Shown: positions 18,047 to 27,222 of the stretch, in pieces | Numbering within the stretch: position 1 is the stretch's first letter | Layout of the letters: each line of letters begins with the position of its first letter | Origin: Novosphingobium capsulatum NBRC 12533 | GTDB taxonomy: Bacteria; Pseudomonadota; Alphaproteobacteria; Sphingomonadales; Sphingomonadaceae | Direction: 5' to 3' | DNA length: 64,000 bases | Assembly (NCBI RefSeq): GCF_001598375.1 | Contig: NZ_BCYV01000018.1 | Span: 1 to 64,000, forward strand | Made by a program: the position numbers and the translations under genes | The notes under the pieces: generated by a model | What the model saw: the letters and a program-made list of their open reading frames with translations, nothing else | Databases searched by the model: none | What the model was told of the DNA's origin: nothing

Positions 18047-18915
18047 TCCAGGCCCAGCAACCGCACGGCGTTGTCCTTCATGATGCCCGGCAGCACATCG
18101 TCGCGGAAGCCGACCTGGCGCGCGGCATCGAGCCACTTGTCGGGCCGGATCAGCGGGAAATCGCTGCCGAACAGCATCTTCTTGCGCAGCTGGGTATTGG
18201 CATACTGGATGATCTGCGGCTGGAAATACTTGGGGCTCCAGCCCGACAGGTCGATGAACACGTTGTCCTTGTGCAGCGCCATCGACAGGCTTTCATCCAC
18301 CCACGGCCACGAGGGGTGCGCCAGGATGATCTTCATGTCGGGGAAATCCACCGCCACATCATCGACCAGCATCGGCTGCCCGTATTTCAGGCGGATGCCC
18401 CCGCCCCCGCGCATGCCGGTGCCCATGCCGGAATGCCCGGTGTGGAAGATCGCCGGCAGCTTGTAGTGGTTGATCACCTCGTAGATGGCATAGCCAACCT
18501 GCTCGGCCGGATGGATGTTCTGGCAGATATGGTGAAACTTGAAGCCCTTGACGCCATAGTTTTCGATCAGGTCACGCGCCTCGCGCGCGCCATACTTGCC
18601 CTTGTGCGGATCGATCGAGGCAAAGGGAATGCACACGTCGTCGTTCTGCGCGGCAAATTCGGCGATTTCATAGTTCGACACGCGCTTGGCGCCGATCCCG
18701 CTCTCGCAGTCCACCGTGAACAGGCAGAACGCGATGTTCTGGTCGCGATAGATCTGCGCGATCTCGGGCATCTTGGGCCGCTCGCGCGGCGCCTTGAAAT
18801 AGCTCGATGCCGCATCGAAAAACTTGCCCATCACCGGATCTTCGGGATCGTGGCACGAAACTTCGGCATGCACGTGCACGTCGATGGCGGTGATCTTGGA
18901 CAGGTCTATGGGCAT
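18043..18915 (-). CDS. Amidohydrolase-family (COG2159) hydrolase or decarboxylase
   Basis: The 290-residue TIM-barrel enzyme has the metal-binding HxH (IDVHVHAE, near residue 9 of the chosen start), a central His in IFHTGHSG, another in ILAHPSWPW and the active-site Asp in LFGSDFPL. This superfamily branch includes ACMSD, gamma-resorcylate and 5-carboxyvanillate decarboxylases (LigW) and LigJ. The start at 18915 is preferred to 18954, because the barrel begins right after it. It heads an operon with the LigF-like GST, so a decarboxylation or ring-fission hydrolysis step is likely, but the reaction is not assigned. Confidence 0.8.
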   Translation of the reverse strand: MPIDLSKITAIDVHVHAEVSCHDPEDPVMGKFFDAASSYFKAPRERPKMPEIAQIYRDQNIAFCLFTVDCESGIGAKRVSNYEIAEFAAQNDDVCIPFASIDPHKGKYGAREARDLIENYGVKGFKFHHICQNIHPAEQVGYAIYEVINHYKLPAIFHTGHSGMGTGMRGGGGIRLKYGQPMLVDDVAVDFPDMKIILAHPSWPWVDESLSMALHKDNVFIDLSGWSPKYFQPQIIQYANTQLRKKMLFGSDFPLIRPDKWLDAARQVGFRDDVLPGIMKDNAVRLLGLE

Positions 18916-18949
18916 CAATGCAGTCCTTGCGATGTGCGCCTCATCTTTC

Positions 18950-19040
18950 GTCACCCCGGACTTGATCCGGGGTCCCGCTTGGCACCTAAACCGGCACTGC
19001 GGAACGAAGAAGCGGGACCCCGGGTCGAGCCCGGGGTGAC
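18950..19040. repeat. Inverted pair of REP-like palindromes, family B
   Basis: TCACCCCGGACTTGATCCGG at the left is matched by an inverted unit at the right. Each unit is itself palindromic. The same pair structure recurs at 27900-27989 and 40075-40165. It separates the aldehyde dehydrogenase and amidohydrolase genes and may modulate expression along this array. Confidence 0.85.
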
Positions 19041-19072
19041 GAAGAGAAAAAGGCGCGCTTTAAATCAGCGCC

Positions 19073-20587
19073 TTACAGCTGAATGATCACGGTCTTGGTT
19101 TCGAGATAGGCCTCCACGCCCTGGCGGCCCTGTTCGCGGCCCAGGCCCGATTCCTTGTAGCCGCCGAACGGCAGCGCGGTATCGATCATGGCGTGGCAAT
19201 TGCCCCAGACGGTGCCCGATTTGATCTTGGCCGCCAGCTTGTGCATCGTCGCCACATCCTTGGTCCAGATGCCGGCGCCCAGGCCAAAGCAGGTGTCGTT
19301 GGCCATGCGCGCCACTTCATCCAGGTCTTCAAAGCGCTGCGCCACCACGACCGGGCCAAAGATTTCCTCGCGCACCACGCTCATCTGCGGGTTCACGTTG
19401 GCCAGGATCGTGGGGTTGACGTAATAGCCGCCATCGCTGGCCGGCACGTCGCCGCCCATCACCACGCTGGCACCATCGCGCTTGCCCGCTTCGATATAGC
19501 CCATCACCCGCTCGTGCTGTTCCTTGCTGACCAGCGGCCCCATGTGCGCCTCGGGATCGAGGCTGGGGCGCGGGCTCCAGAACGGGGCGGTGGCGGCCAT
19601 GCCTTCGAGAACCTGATCGAACACCGACTTGTGCGCGAACAGGCGCGAGCCCGCCACACAGACCTGGCCCGAATTGAAGAAGATCGCACCCGCCGCGCCC
19701 GGCGCTGCCTGCGCCACGTCGACATCGGGCATCACCACCACCGGGCTCTTGCCGCCCAGTTCCAGCGTCACGCGCTTCATGCTGGCAGTGGCATTGCGGT
19801 TGATCAGCTTGCCGATCTCGGTCGATCCGGTGAAGGCCACCTTGTCGACATCGGGGTGCTTGACCATGCGATCACCAGCAGTGTGGCCATTGCCGGTGAT
19901 GATGTTGATGACGCCGGCGGGGAAGCCGGCTTCCACCACCAGATCAGCGAGCTTGAGCGCAGTGAGCGAGGTCTGCTCGGCGGGCTTCAATACCAGGGTG
20001 CAGCCCGCCGCCAGGGCTGGCGCGATCTTGAGCGAAGCCATCAGCAGCGGGAAGTTCCACGGCACGATCTGCGCGCACACGCCCACCGGCTCGCGCACGG
20101 TATAGCTGAATACCTGCCCGCCGGGCATGGTATAGGGCTGCGTGGTTTCGCCCGAAATCTTGCTGGCCCAGCCGGCCATGAAGCGCAACTGGCTGATCGC
20201 ACCGGGAATATCGATGGCGCCGGCCATGGTCTTGGGCTTGCCGTTGTCGATCGCTTCGAGTTCGGCAAAGAGATCGGCATTGGCTTCGAGCAGATCGGCC
20301 AGGCGGTTCATGGTGCGATCGCGCACCATCGGCGGCAGGCCAGACCAGCGGCCATCATCGAACGCGGCGCGCGCGGCAGCGACGGCGCGATCCACGTCCT
20401 TGTCCGATGCATCGACCACGTGGCCCACGATCTTGCCGCTCGAGGGGTCTTCCACGTCGATCACGGCATCGTGGCTGCTGTCCACCCATTCGTTGTTGAT
20501 GAACAGCTGCGGCTTGCGCGCCAGAAAGGCCGACGCTTGCGGGGAATAGGCGCGCTGCTCGCGCGAAATCGTCGTCATCTCGTTCAT
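19073..20587 (-). CDS. NAD(P)-dependent aldehyde dehydrogenase
   Basis: The 504-residue enzyme has the full aldehyde dehydrogenase layout: PWNFPL, the cofactor segment FTGSTEIGK, the base Glu in TLELGGKSP and the catalytic Cys in NSGQVCVAGSR. The C-terminal block (PFGGYKESGLGREQG) is typical of betaine/phenylacetaldehyde-type enzymes. It follows the PQQ dehydrogenase by 60 bp, so together they probably oxidise an alcohol to an acid. An aromatic aldehyde substrate is an inference from context. Confidence 0.92.
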   Translation of the reverse strand: MNEMTTISREQRAYSPQASAFLARKPQLFINNEWVDSSHDAVIDVEDPSSGKIVGHVVDASDKDVDRAVAAARAAFDDGRWSGLPPMVRDRTMNRLADLLEANADLFAELEAIDNGKPKTMAGAIDIPGAISQLRFMAGWASKISGETTQPYTMPGGQVFSYTVREPVGVCAQIVPWNFPLLMASLKIAPALAAGCTLVLKPAEQTSLTALKLADLVVEAGFPAGVINIITGNGHTAGDRMVKHPDVDKVAFTGSTEIGKLINRNATASMKRVTLELGGKSPVVVMPDVDVAQAAPGAAGAIFFNSGQVCVAGSRLFAHKSVFDQVLEGMAATAPFWSPRPSLDPEAHMGPLVSKEQHERVMGYIEAGKRDGASVVMGGDVPASDGGYYVNPTILANVNPQMSVVREEIFGPVVVAQRFEDLDEVARMANDTCFGLGAGIWTKDVATMHKLAAKIKSGTVWGNCHAMIDTALPFGGYKESGLGREQGRQGVEAYLETKTVIIQL

Positions 20588-20647
20588 GGCCGACTCCTCT
20601 CCATTATTTGTAATGTATCATAACAGTTTCACCGGGCCAAGCGCGCG

Positions 20648-22807
20648 TCAATTGCGCGCCGTGCCCTTGCCGATGCGCTGGCCGGTCTTGGCCTCCAGCG
20701 CCTTGTCCTGGTTGGCGCGCGCGATCAGGTACTGGCGGATCGCCTCGGCATCGTCGGCGGTCAGCACGCTCTTGAACGAGACCATTCCGGCCTCGTGCAG
20801 CGCGCCATCGAGCACGACCATCTTGATGCCCTCGGCCGAACCGATCGCACCCGAATGGCGCAGATCCGGGTTCACCCCACCGGCCACCGCAGCGTCGCCA
20901 TGGCAGACGTTGCAATAACGGCCATAGAGCATGCCGCCATGGGCGACCTGCTCGGGCGTGCCGGTCAGCGGCGGCGGATCGAGCGGGCCGGCATTGCTGG
21001 GTGGTGGTGGCGGCAATTGCCCCTTGGCGCCCAGCTTGAACACCATCAGGCGGCTGATGTTGCGCGATGCCCCACCCTTGTGCGCGAGAATGCCGGTGGC
21101 CACGTCCCACACGCCGCCCCAGCCGACCATCACCGCCACATATTGCTCGCCGCCGATGGCATAGGTCATCGGCGCGGCAACGATGCCGCTCTGCGCCGGG
21201 AACGACCACAGCTTCTGGCCCTTGTCGGCGCTGTAGGCGACGAACTGCCCCTGGGCATTGCCCTGGAACACGAGGTTGCCGGCGGTCGACAGGATGCCGC
21301 CGTTCCACGGCGAAACCTGGTCCACCCGCCAGGCCACCTTGCGATTGGCCACGTCCCACGCGATCAGCGCACCGGTCGTGCCGGCCAGCGCACCGGCCTG
21401 CACCTTGGGATCGGCCGGCATCGACGTGGTGTAACCGTCGATCCCGGTCTGGAAGCCCATGCCGCTGGGCTTCCAGTCCTTGGCCGCGAAATAGGGGAAA
21501 CCGGCAACGTTGGCCGGAATATACAAGAGGTTGGTCTTGGGGCTGAAGCTTTGCGGCTGCCACGAATGGGCCCCGCCCGCACCCGGCAGGCCGATGAACG
21601 GCTTGCCGGTCTTCTCATAGCGCGCCTCGGGGTTGATCGTCGGCCGGCCGGTCTTGGGATCGATCCCGGTGTTCCAGTTCACCGGCACGAAGGGCGTCGC
21701 CGACAGGAACTGCCCGGTCTGCGCATCGAGCACATAGACATGGCCGTTCTTGGGCGCATGCAGCGCGACATGGCGCGGCTTGCCGTCGATCGTCATGTCG
21801 GCCAGCGTGATCTGCGCGTCGGAATCGAAATCCCAGCGGTCCTCGGGCGTTTCCTGATAGTGCCAGGCATAGGCGCCGGTATCGGCATTCACCGCCACGA
21901 TCGACGAGGTGTAGAGCGAATCCCCACTGCGCCCGGCGGGCGCCGGGTTCCACGGCTCGGCATTGCCGGTGCCGAACAGGATCAGGTTGGTCTTGGGATC
22001 ATAGGTGATCGAATCCCACACCGTGCCGCCACCGCCCAGCGTCCACCAGTCGCCGGTCCAGGTCTTGGCGGCGGCTTCCATCGCCTTGTTCTCGAACCCG
22101 TCCTTGGGATTGCCCGGCACGGTGTTGAACTTCCACACCTGCGCGCCGGTCTGCGCGTCATAAGCCGCGATATAGCCACGCGCGCGGTATTCCCCGCCGC
22201 CCGAACCGATGACGATGCGCCCCTTCACCACGCGCGGCGCACCGGTGATGGCATAGTTCTTGGGATCGGGCACGACGACCTTGTCGAACACGACATGGCC
22301 GGTCTTCTGGTCGAGCGCGATCAGCCGCCCATCCAGCGTGCCGACATAGATCTTGTCACCATAGAGCGCCGCCCCGCGGTTGACCGCGTCGCAGCAGGCC
22401 GAAACCAGGGTTTCGCGCGGCACCTTGGGATCGTATTGCCAGATCACCTTGCCGGTGCGCGCGTCATAGGCCTTGACCATCGACCAGGCGGTGGTGGTGT
22501 AGAGCACGCCATCGTGCATCAGCGGCGTGGCTTCCTGGCCGCGCGCGGTATCGAGATCGACCGACCAGGCCAGGCCCAGTTGCCCGACGTTGCCGGTGTT
22601 GATCTTGTCGAGCGGCGAGAAGCGCTGCTCGCCGTAATCGCGCCCGTAGCTGAGCCATTCATCCTGCGGGGCCGCGGCAATCAGGGCATCGGTCACCCCG
22701 CTTGTCGCCGCACCCGCCGGCGCATCACCCACCGCCTTGCCACACCCTGCCAGCGCCAGCGCCGCCAGCGATGCGAGGCCCAACCCAGCCACGAACCCGT
22801 TCCGCAT
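20648..22807 (-). CDS. PQQ- and heme c-containing alcohol dehydrogenase (quinohemoprotein), lanthanide-type Asp motif
   Basis: The 719-residue protein has a lipobox signal (LALAGC at about 15-20) and an eight-bladed propeller with tryptophan-docking motifs. It carries the vicinal Cys pair (VSACCDAVNRG) that stacks on PQQ and a C-terminal cytochrome c domain with CNVCH. The catalytic region reads WDFDSDAQ. The Asp two residues after the catalytic Asp is the feature that marks lanthanide-binding XoxF/PedH-type enzymes. The start at 22807 has GGAGAGAG upstream. It lies between an acyl-CoA synthetase and an aldehyde dehydrogenase and should pass electrons to a periplasmic cytochrome. Confidence 0.9.
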   Translation of the reverse strand: MRNGFVAGLGLASLAALALAGCGKAVGDAPAGAATSGVTDALIAAAPQDEWLSYGRDYGEQRFSPLDKINTGNVGQLGLAWSVDLDTARGQEATPLMHDGVLYTTTAWSMVKAYDARTGKVIWQYDPKVPRETLVSACCDAVNRGAALYGDKIYVGTLDGRLIALDQKTGHVVFDKVVVPDPKNYAITGAPRVVKGRIVIGSGGGEYRARGYIAAYDAQTGAQVWKFNTVPGNPKDGFENKAMEAAAKTWTGDWWTLGGGGTVWDSITYDPKTNLILFGTGNAEPWNPAPAGRSGDSLYTSSIVAVNADTGAYAWHYQETPEDRWDFDSDAQITLADMTIDGKPRHVALHAPKNGHVYVLDAQTGQFLSATPFVPVNWNTGIDPKTGRPTINPEARYEKTGKPFIGLPGAGGAHSWQPQSFSPKTNLLYIPANVAGFPYFAAKDWKPSGMGFQTGIDGYTTSMPADPKVQAGALAGTTGALIAWDVANRKVAWRVDQVSPWNGGILSTAGNLVFQGNAQGQFVAYSADKGQKLWSFPAQSGIVAAPMTYAIGGEQYVAVMVGWGGVWDVATGILAHKGGASRNISRLMVFKLGAKGQLPPPPPSNAGPLDPPPLTGTPEQVAHGGMLYGRYCNVCHGDAAVAGGVNPDLRHSGAIGSAEGIKMVVLDGALHEAGMVSFKSVLTADDAEAIRQYLIARANQDKALEAKTGQRIGKGTARN

Positions 22808-22864
22808 CACTCTCTCCATGTCACGTCGTTCTTGCGCCTGATTTTTCAGGTCAGTTCACTGTGT

Positions 22865-24430
22865 TCAGTTCACCATGCGCTGGGCATTGCCCCAGTATTT
22901 CGTGCGCAGGGCCTTCTTGTCCATCTTGCCGGCCGCCGTGCGGGGAATGGCGTCGACAAACTCCACCGACTTGGGCGCCTTCACCCCGCCAAGGCGAGCC
23001 TTGGCAAAGCTGATGATGTCCGCCTCGCTCACCCCTTGGGCCACGACCACGGCATGCACCTGCTCGCCCCACTTTTCGTGCGGGATGCCAAACACGCAGG
23101 CCTCGCGCACCTGGGGCAGTTCGGTCACGGCCGCCTCGACTTCGGCGGTGAAGACGTTGAACCCGCCAGAGACCACCATGTCCTTCTTGCGATCGACGAT
23201 ATAGAGGTAGCCGTCCTGATCGAGCTTGCCCACGTCCCCGGTGTGGTGCCAGCCGAACTTGCGGATTTCGGCGGTTTCCTCGGGCTTTTCGAAATAGCTG
23301 TGCGTCACCAGCGCGCCCCGCACGCAAATTTCGCCAGCCTCGCCCAAGGCGACCGGCTGCCCATCATCGTCGAGCAGCGCCACCTTGATCGAGCGGGTCG
23401 GCTTGCCGCAGGCGGCCAGCTTTTCGGGCGCCTCCTGGGCAAAGCGGGCCACGTCTTCGGGTGGGAACCAGGCCACGATCATCGGGCATTCCACCTGGCC
23501 ATAGGCCTGGCACATGCACGGGCCAAAGATTTCCACCGCCTGGCGCAGCTTTTCGGGCGAGCAGGGCGACCCCACCAGGATGAAGATCTTCAGGCTCGAA
23601 TAATCATGCGCGCCGATCTGCGGCGAGGCCATGAGCTGGTACAACGCCGTGGGCGGCAGGTACATGTGGGTGACCTTGTGCTCCTCGATCGCGGAAAGCA
23701 CGGCTTCGGCATCGAAGCCGGGCAGGATCACCTGCGTCGCGCCCAGGCTGAGCGTGGACAGTGAAATCGGCCCGGCGGCGTGAGTGATCGGCGCAGACAC
23801 CAGCGCCACAGGATCGGCGGTGCGCCCGCCCATGCCATCGGCCGCCGTCTCGATCATCGTGCCCCAACCCAGGTTGGTGACATTGGCACCCTTCGAAGGG
23901 CCGGTAGTGCCGCCGGTGGGAAAGATGCCGACCAGATCGAACAGGTTGCCGAATGCGTCGATCTCGGGCTCGACGAAATCCTGCGCGGTCACCCCGGCGA
24001 TGAATTCTTCCAGGCTGGGATCGTCGCCCATGCGCCGATCAAGGCAGACGAAATGCTGCATCACCGGGCACAGCGCTTTCAACTGCGCCACTTCATCGGC
24101 CTTGCTGGAATGATAGACCAGCCACTTGCAGCGCACATAGTTGATATAGGCAGCGTTGGCATCGATGGCATTGCGGGTGTTGACCGGGATCCACTTGCCA
24201 TTGGCGCGCCACATCGCCAGCAGCACCACCAGCAGCATGCCATCGTTGGGGCCATAGAGGCCCAGCAGATCCTGGTTTTCAAAGCCGTGGCGTTGCAGCG
24301 CGGCGGCGATCTGCTCGCTCAATTCCTTGGTTTGGGCAAAGGTCAGCTTCAGGCCGGTTTGCGTATCGACAATCGCCAGCCGCGCGGGATCGCGGTCATG
24401 GCCCCGGTCGAAGTAATCAATCGCACGCAT
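22865..24430 (-). CDS. AMP-forming acyl-CoA synthetase
   Basis: The 521-residue ANL-superfamily enzyme has the P-loop-like FPTGGTTGPSKG near residue 172, AYGQVECP as the A5 motif, and TGDVGKLDQDGYLYIVDRKKDMV, with the hinge Asp and K near the C-terminus (RTAAGKMDKKALR). The group includes feruloyl-CoA and long-chain acyl-CoA synthetases. It is first in a minus-strand array with the PQQ dehydrogenase 57 bp downstream. A side-chain carboxylate of a lignin-derived phenylpropanoid is a likely substrate, but this is inferred. A palindromic operator lies 118 bp upstream. Confidence 0.9.
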   Translation of the reverse strand: MRAIDYFDRGHDRDPARLAIVDTQTGLKLTFAQTKELSEQIAAALQRHGFENQDLLGLYGPNDGMLLVVLLAMWRANGKWIPVNTRNAIDANAAYINYVRCKWLVYHSSKADEVAQLKALCPVMQHFVCLDRRMGDDPSLEEFIAGVTAQDFVEPEIDAFGNLFDLVGIFPTGGTTGPSKGANVTNLGWGTMIETAADGMGGRTADPVALVSAPITHAAGPISLSTLSLGATQVILPGFDAEAVLSAIEEHKVTHMYLPPTALYQLMASPQIGAHDYSSLKIFILVGSPCSPEKLRQAVEIFGPCMCQAYGQVECPMIVAWFPPEDVARFAQEAPEKLAACGKPTRSIKVALLDDDGQPVALGEAGEICVRGALVTHSYFEKPEETAEIRKFGWHHTGDVGKLDQDGYLYIVDRKKDMVVSGGFNVFTAEVEAAVTELPQVREACVFGIPHEKWGEQVHAVVVAQGVSEADIISFAKARLGGVKAPKSVEFVDAIPRTAAGKMDKKALRTKYWGNAQRMVN

Positions 24431-24547
24431 GGCTTCTCCTCATCCGCATATCGGCGGAACCGGGAAGCGCCAGGCTGGCGGGCAAAAACCACAGGCGAAC
24501 ACGCGGCTATGGCATCGACTCTCCCGATTCCGGTTACCCCGGTATTT

Positions 24548-24565
24548 GTTAGTGTTGCATACTAA
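24548..24565. promoter_or_regulatory. Operator-like palindrome upstream of the acyl-CoA synthetase array
   Basis: The minus strand reads TTAGTATGCAACACTAAC, identical over 18 bases to 40919-40936 in front of the LdpA-like and SDR genes. Near-symmetric TTAGTRT arms flank a 3-bp centre. Such exact reuse at two promoters suggests a shared regulator. Confidence 0.75.
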
Positions 24566-24631
24566 ATGCGGATTGCCGGCGGTCAAGCCGCCATCTGCGT
24601 GCGTTTCACGTTTGCTGCCTCAAAGGGCAGA

Positions 24632-25015
24632 TCAACTCCGCGCCGCCATGCTCCAGCGGAACAGGTGCCGCTTGCCCGAAAGCGGCGCAGCCACCGCGCG
24701 CTCGGCCGTGGTCCGCAAACCCTGCCCGCGCGCGGCACCGCGCAGCATAACCCAGTCGCTCCACCCCGTCAGCCCTTCGACGCGCCCCTGGTCCAGCGTG
24801 GCCAGGCGGCGGTGCAGCGCCAGAGGGCCGAGCGCCAGATCGTGACGCGCAGCCAGCGGAAAGCCGGCGGCAAAGGCGCGGCTTTCTGCTACGCGGCTGT
24901 CAAACACCACCAGCGCGGGTGGCACCATGGCCTGGGCACCGGCCGGCAGGGCCACGCCGGCAGCCCCCAGCGCGCCGCTGCGCAGCAGCGTGCGGCGATC
25001 GAGCCTCACGCGCAT
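24632..25015 (-). CDS. Small Tat-signal protein of unknown function
   Basis: This 127-residue protein begins with a Tat-like leader (RRTLLRSGALGAAGVALPAGAQA), indicating export of a folded protein. The rest is Ala/Arg-rich and resembles the C-terminal part of exported cofactor-binding subunits, but no family is recognised. Its start overlaps the cytochrome c stop (ATGA), so it is the last gene of the flavoprotein-cytochrome unit and may assist that enzyme. No cofactor motif is visible. Confidence 0.65.
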   Translation of the reverse strand: MRVRLDRRTLLRSGALGAAGVALPAGAQAMVPPALVVFDSRVAESRAFAAGFPLAARHDLALGPLALHRRLATLDQGRVEGLTGWSDWVMLRGAARGQGLRTTAERAVAAPLSGKRHLFRWSMAARS

Positions 25016-25440
25016 CAGCCCGCCTTCCCCAGGTACTTTGCCACGGCATCGAGTTCGGCATCGGTGATATCGACGCGGGTCTGCGTAGGCATGGCGCCCT
25101 TACCGCCGCGCACCACGGCCTTGACGTAATCGGCGGTAAGATCGGTGCGGTTGGCCAGCAGGCCCTGGTCGGGTGTGCGACCCATCATCATCTGCTGCTT
25201 GGTCACCAGGTTGGTGCCCATGCCCCCGGCCAAGTGGCAATAGCCGCAGTGTGCCTCGAACAGCACCTTGCCATTGCCGCCCGCGGCGGTGCGATCGCCC
25301 GCCGGATAGGCCGGGCGCAACTGATAGGGTGGCGGCGGCCCCGGCGGCGGCCCCATCGGCGCATGCGGCGCCCCGGCCTGCGCCAGCGCAACCGAGGCGC
25401 CCAGAACGATCGCCGCAACGGCGAGAATGGTGCGCGTCAT
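25015..25440 (-). CDS. Periplasmic c-type cytochrome, electron acceptor of the adjacent flavoprotein
   Basis: This 141-residue protein has a Sec-type signal ending near AQA and a single heme site CGYCH. Its C-terminal helix block (ITDAELDAVAKYLG) and a Met in KGAMPT fit class I cytochrome c. It overlaps the flavoprotein gene by 4 bp. This pairing mirrors the PchC/PchF subunits of p-cresol methylhydroxylase and the eugenol hydroxylase EhyAB pair, so it probably receives electrons from the flavin. Confidence 0.88.
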   Translation of the reverse strand: MTRTILAVAAIVLGASVALAQAGAPHAPMGPPPGPPPPYQLRPAYPAGDRTAAGGNGKVLFEAHCGYCHLAGGMGTNLVTKQQMMMGRTPDQGLLANRTDLTADYVKAVVRGGKGAMPTQTRVDITDAELDAVAKYLGKAG

Positions 25441-27041
25441 GCCTTGCCTCCCTTGGTCACGCTATCCTGCGGCGCGGAATGGCGCTGCGCGGCATAGGCG
25501 GCGGGCCACACGCCCTGCTTGCCCGGGGCGATGATGCCGTTGGGATCGAGCGCGTTCTTCACCCGCTCGTCGAACCGGCGCAGCGCGTGGTTGTTGTAAT
25601 CGAACGTGTCCATCACCGGGTCCATCCAGCCCAGGTGCGTGCGGTATTCGCCATAGCCAGCCTTGGCCGTCTCGCTGATCAGCGCGTTGAACAGCGCCTT
25701 CATGTTCGAAACCATCGCGGCATCGTCGCGATCGTACATCAGCATGTTGATGTTGTTGGCAAAGCGCCCGCCGATGGTGAAGCTGGCATAGAAATCCACG
25801 TCATGATCGGCGATGATCTTCCGGCTGCGCTTCAACTGACCCAGCACATGCTCGCTGCTCGCCGGCACCACCGGGGAAAAGCCCATGTGCGCGCCGCGCC
25901 CGCCGATCCAGTCAGACATCTGTAGCGGCACAGCCGAGGGCACGCCCATAGTGATCTCGTACTGGCCGATGGCGTCGCCTTGCCGCCACCAGTTTTCCTG
26001 CGGCGGCGCGGCCAGATGGCGCTTCATCGCCGCCTTGACGATCTCGGCCTTGGCCTTGATCACGCTTTCCTCGCCATAGAGGCGCAGCGCCACCTGCCAG
26101 TAGCCCAGCTTGTACTGCTTGAGCAGCTCGGCCACGCGCCATTCGGGGATGGCGCCCGGCTTGTCCCAGAAATCGTGGCGCTGCCCTTTCAGCACCATCT
26201 TGCCCAGCCAGCTGGGGATGAACACGTTCTGCTCGATCAGCCCGGAAATCTTGAGCGGGGCGATGGTATCGACCACCCAGCCGATATCCCCCTCTTCGGG
26301 AATGTCGAAGATCAGCTCGAGCGAGGCTTCAGGCGCGGGTTGCAGCCACAGCCCGGCCTTGGTGACCACGCCCAGGTTCGACTGGGTGAACGCCAGGTCA
26401 TAGGTCGGGCCATAGCTGAACGGAAACAGGTGCCAGGCCGGGTTGCCGGTCATCGCCCCCATGCCGGTGCGCAGCAGGTCGCCATCGGGCAGTACTACTT
26501 CCAGCCCGCACAGGTTGCGGGCATGGAGGCCATAAGGGGTATAGCCGATGCCGTGATCGAGCGCGTTGCCGATCACCGAGCCCCAGCCATTGCCCGGCAC
26601 GCTCATCCACAACGGATGGTTGCCGCGCAGGATCGCATCGTGCAGGTCAAAGAACCCCACGCCCGGCTCCACCACGCAGGTGGCCAGCTTGGGATCGATA
26701 TCGATGATCTTGTTCATGCGCCCCAGATCGAGCACGATCGACCCGGCCATGCGCGGCGCGGCCGTGCCATAGCCCAGGTTCTTGCCGCGCGCGACCGGCC
26801 ACAGCGGGGTCTTGTGCTCGTTGGCAAGGCGCACGACCGCCCGCACTTCCTCGACATTGGCCGGCGCCACGGCGGCGCTGGCGGCCCATTGCTCGGCATC
26901 GCCAGGGGCATAGATGTCGGAATAGGCGTCACGGTCGCTTTCGCTGGCCATGACCCAGTCCTTGCCCACCACGCCTTCATAGGCCTTGAGCGCGGCGGCA
27001 AAGCCCTGGGGGCTGACGCGGGGCGGCAGGTGCAGTTTCAC
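25437..27041 (-). CDS. FAD-linked oxidase/dehydrogenase, vanillyl-alcohol oxidase / 4-alkylphenol hydroxylase family
   Basis: The 534-residue enzyme has the PCMH-type FAD-binding domain (VARGKNLGYGTAAPR, VEPGVGFFDLHDAI and VPGNGWGSVIGNALDHGIGYTPYG) and the C-terminal GYGEYRTHLGWMD block with the Tyr-Arg pair that binds the phenolate in this family. It should oxidise a para-hydroxyphenyl alcohol or 4-alkylphenol through a quinone methide. GTG 27041, with GGGAGAG upstream, is preferred to the TTG at 27092, which lies inside a candidate operator. The cytochrome c follows by a 4-bp overlap, pointing to a PchF/EhyB-type dehydrogenase rather than an oxygen-using oxidase. Confidence 0.87.
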   Translation of the reverse strand: MKLHLPPRVSPQGFAAALKAYEGVVGKDWVMASESDRDAYSDIYAPGDAEQWAASAAVAPANVEEVRAVVRLANEHKTPLWPVARGKNLGYGTAAPRMAGSIVLDLGRMNKIIDIDPKLATCVVEPGVGFFDLHDAILRGNHPLWMSVPGNGWGSVIGNALDHGIGYTPYGLHARNLCGLEVVLPDGDLLRTGMGAMTGNPAWHLFPFSYGPTYDLAFTQSNLGVVTKAGLWLQPAPEASLELIFDIPEEGDIGWVVDTIAPLKISGLIEQNVFIPSWLGKMVLKGQRHDFWDKPGAIPEWRVAELLKQYKLGYWQVALRLYGEESVIKAKAEIVKAAMKRHLAAPPQENWWRQGDAIGQYEITMGVPSAVPLQMSDWIGGRGAHMGFSPVVPASSEHVLGQLKRSRKIIADHDVDFYASFTIGGRFANNINMLMYDRDDAAMVSNMKALFNALISETAKAGYGEYRTHLGWMDPVMDTFDYNNHALRRFDERVKNALDPNGIIAPGKQGVWPAAYAAQRHSAPQDSVTKGGKA

Positions 27042-27085
27042 CGGCAGATCTCTCCCATCATGGTCCCGCAACCGGGACTCATTTT

Positions 27086-27099
27086 CTAACAATTGTTAT
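27086..27099. promoter_or_regulatory. Operator-like palindrome TAACAATTGTTA upstream of the flavoprotein gene
   Basis: A perfect 12-bp palindrome (27087-27098) lies 46 bp before the chosen GTG start. Closely related sites (CTATCAATTGTTAG-type) precede the dioxygenase gene and two NTF2-protein genes. Confidence 0.7.
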
Positions 27100-27222
27100 T
27101 GTTCTGCCTGTAATCCCGCGGTCGGTCAAGCCGCCATCACATGATTTGTATCGCCAAGCCGCCCAGCCCCGGCTATCATCGCAGGCGGGGACCAGGACTT
27201 TGCAGCGAGCCAAGCACCTGGC

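Noticed and set aside
18043..18915. Naming the amidohydrolase ligW
   Set aside because: Motifs are shared by several decarboxylases and hydrolases in the superfamily; nothing decides 5-carboxyvanillate as substrate.
20603..20627. Possible operator upstream of the aldehyde dehydrogenase at 20587
   Set aside because: It shares only a short AT-rich core with the other operator families, so I did not list it as a site.
20795..23764. A 989-codon plus-strand open frame
   Set aside because: It runs antisense to the PQQ dehydrogenase and CoA synthetase genes, has no recognisable domain, and is a typical high-GC shadow of those genes.
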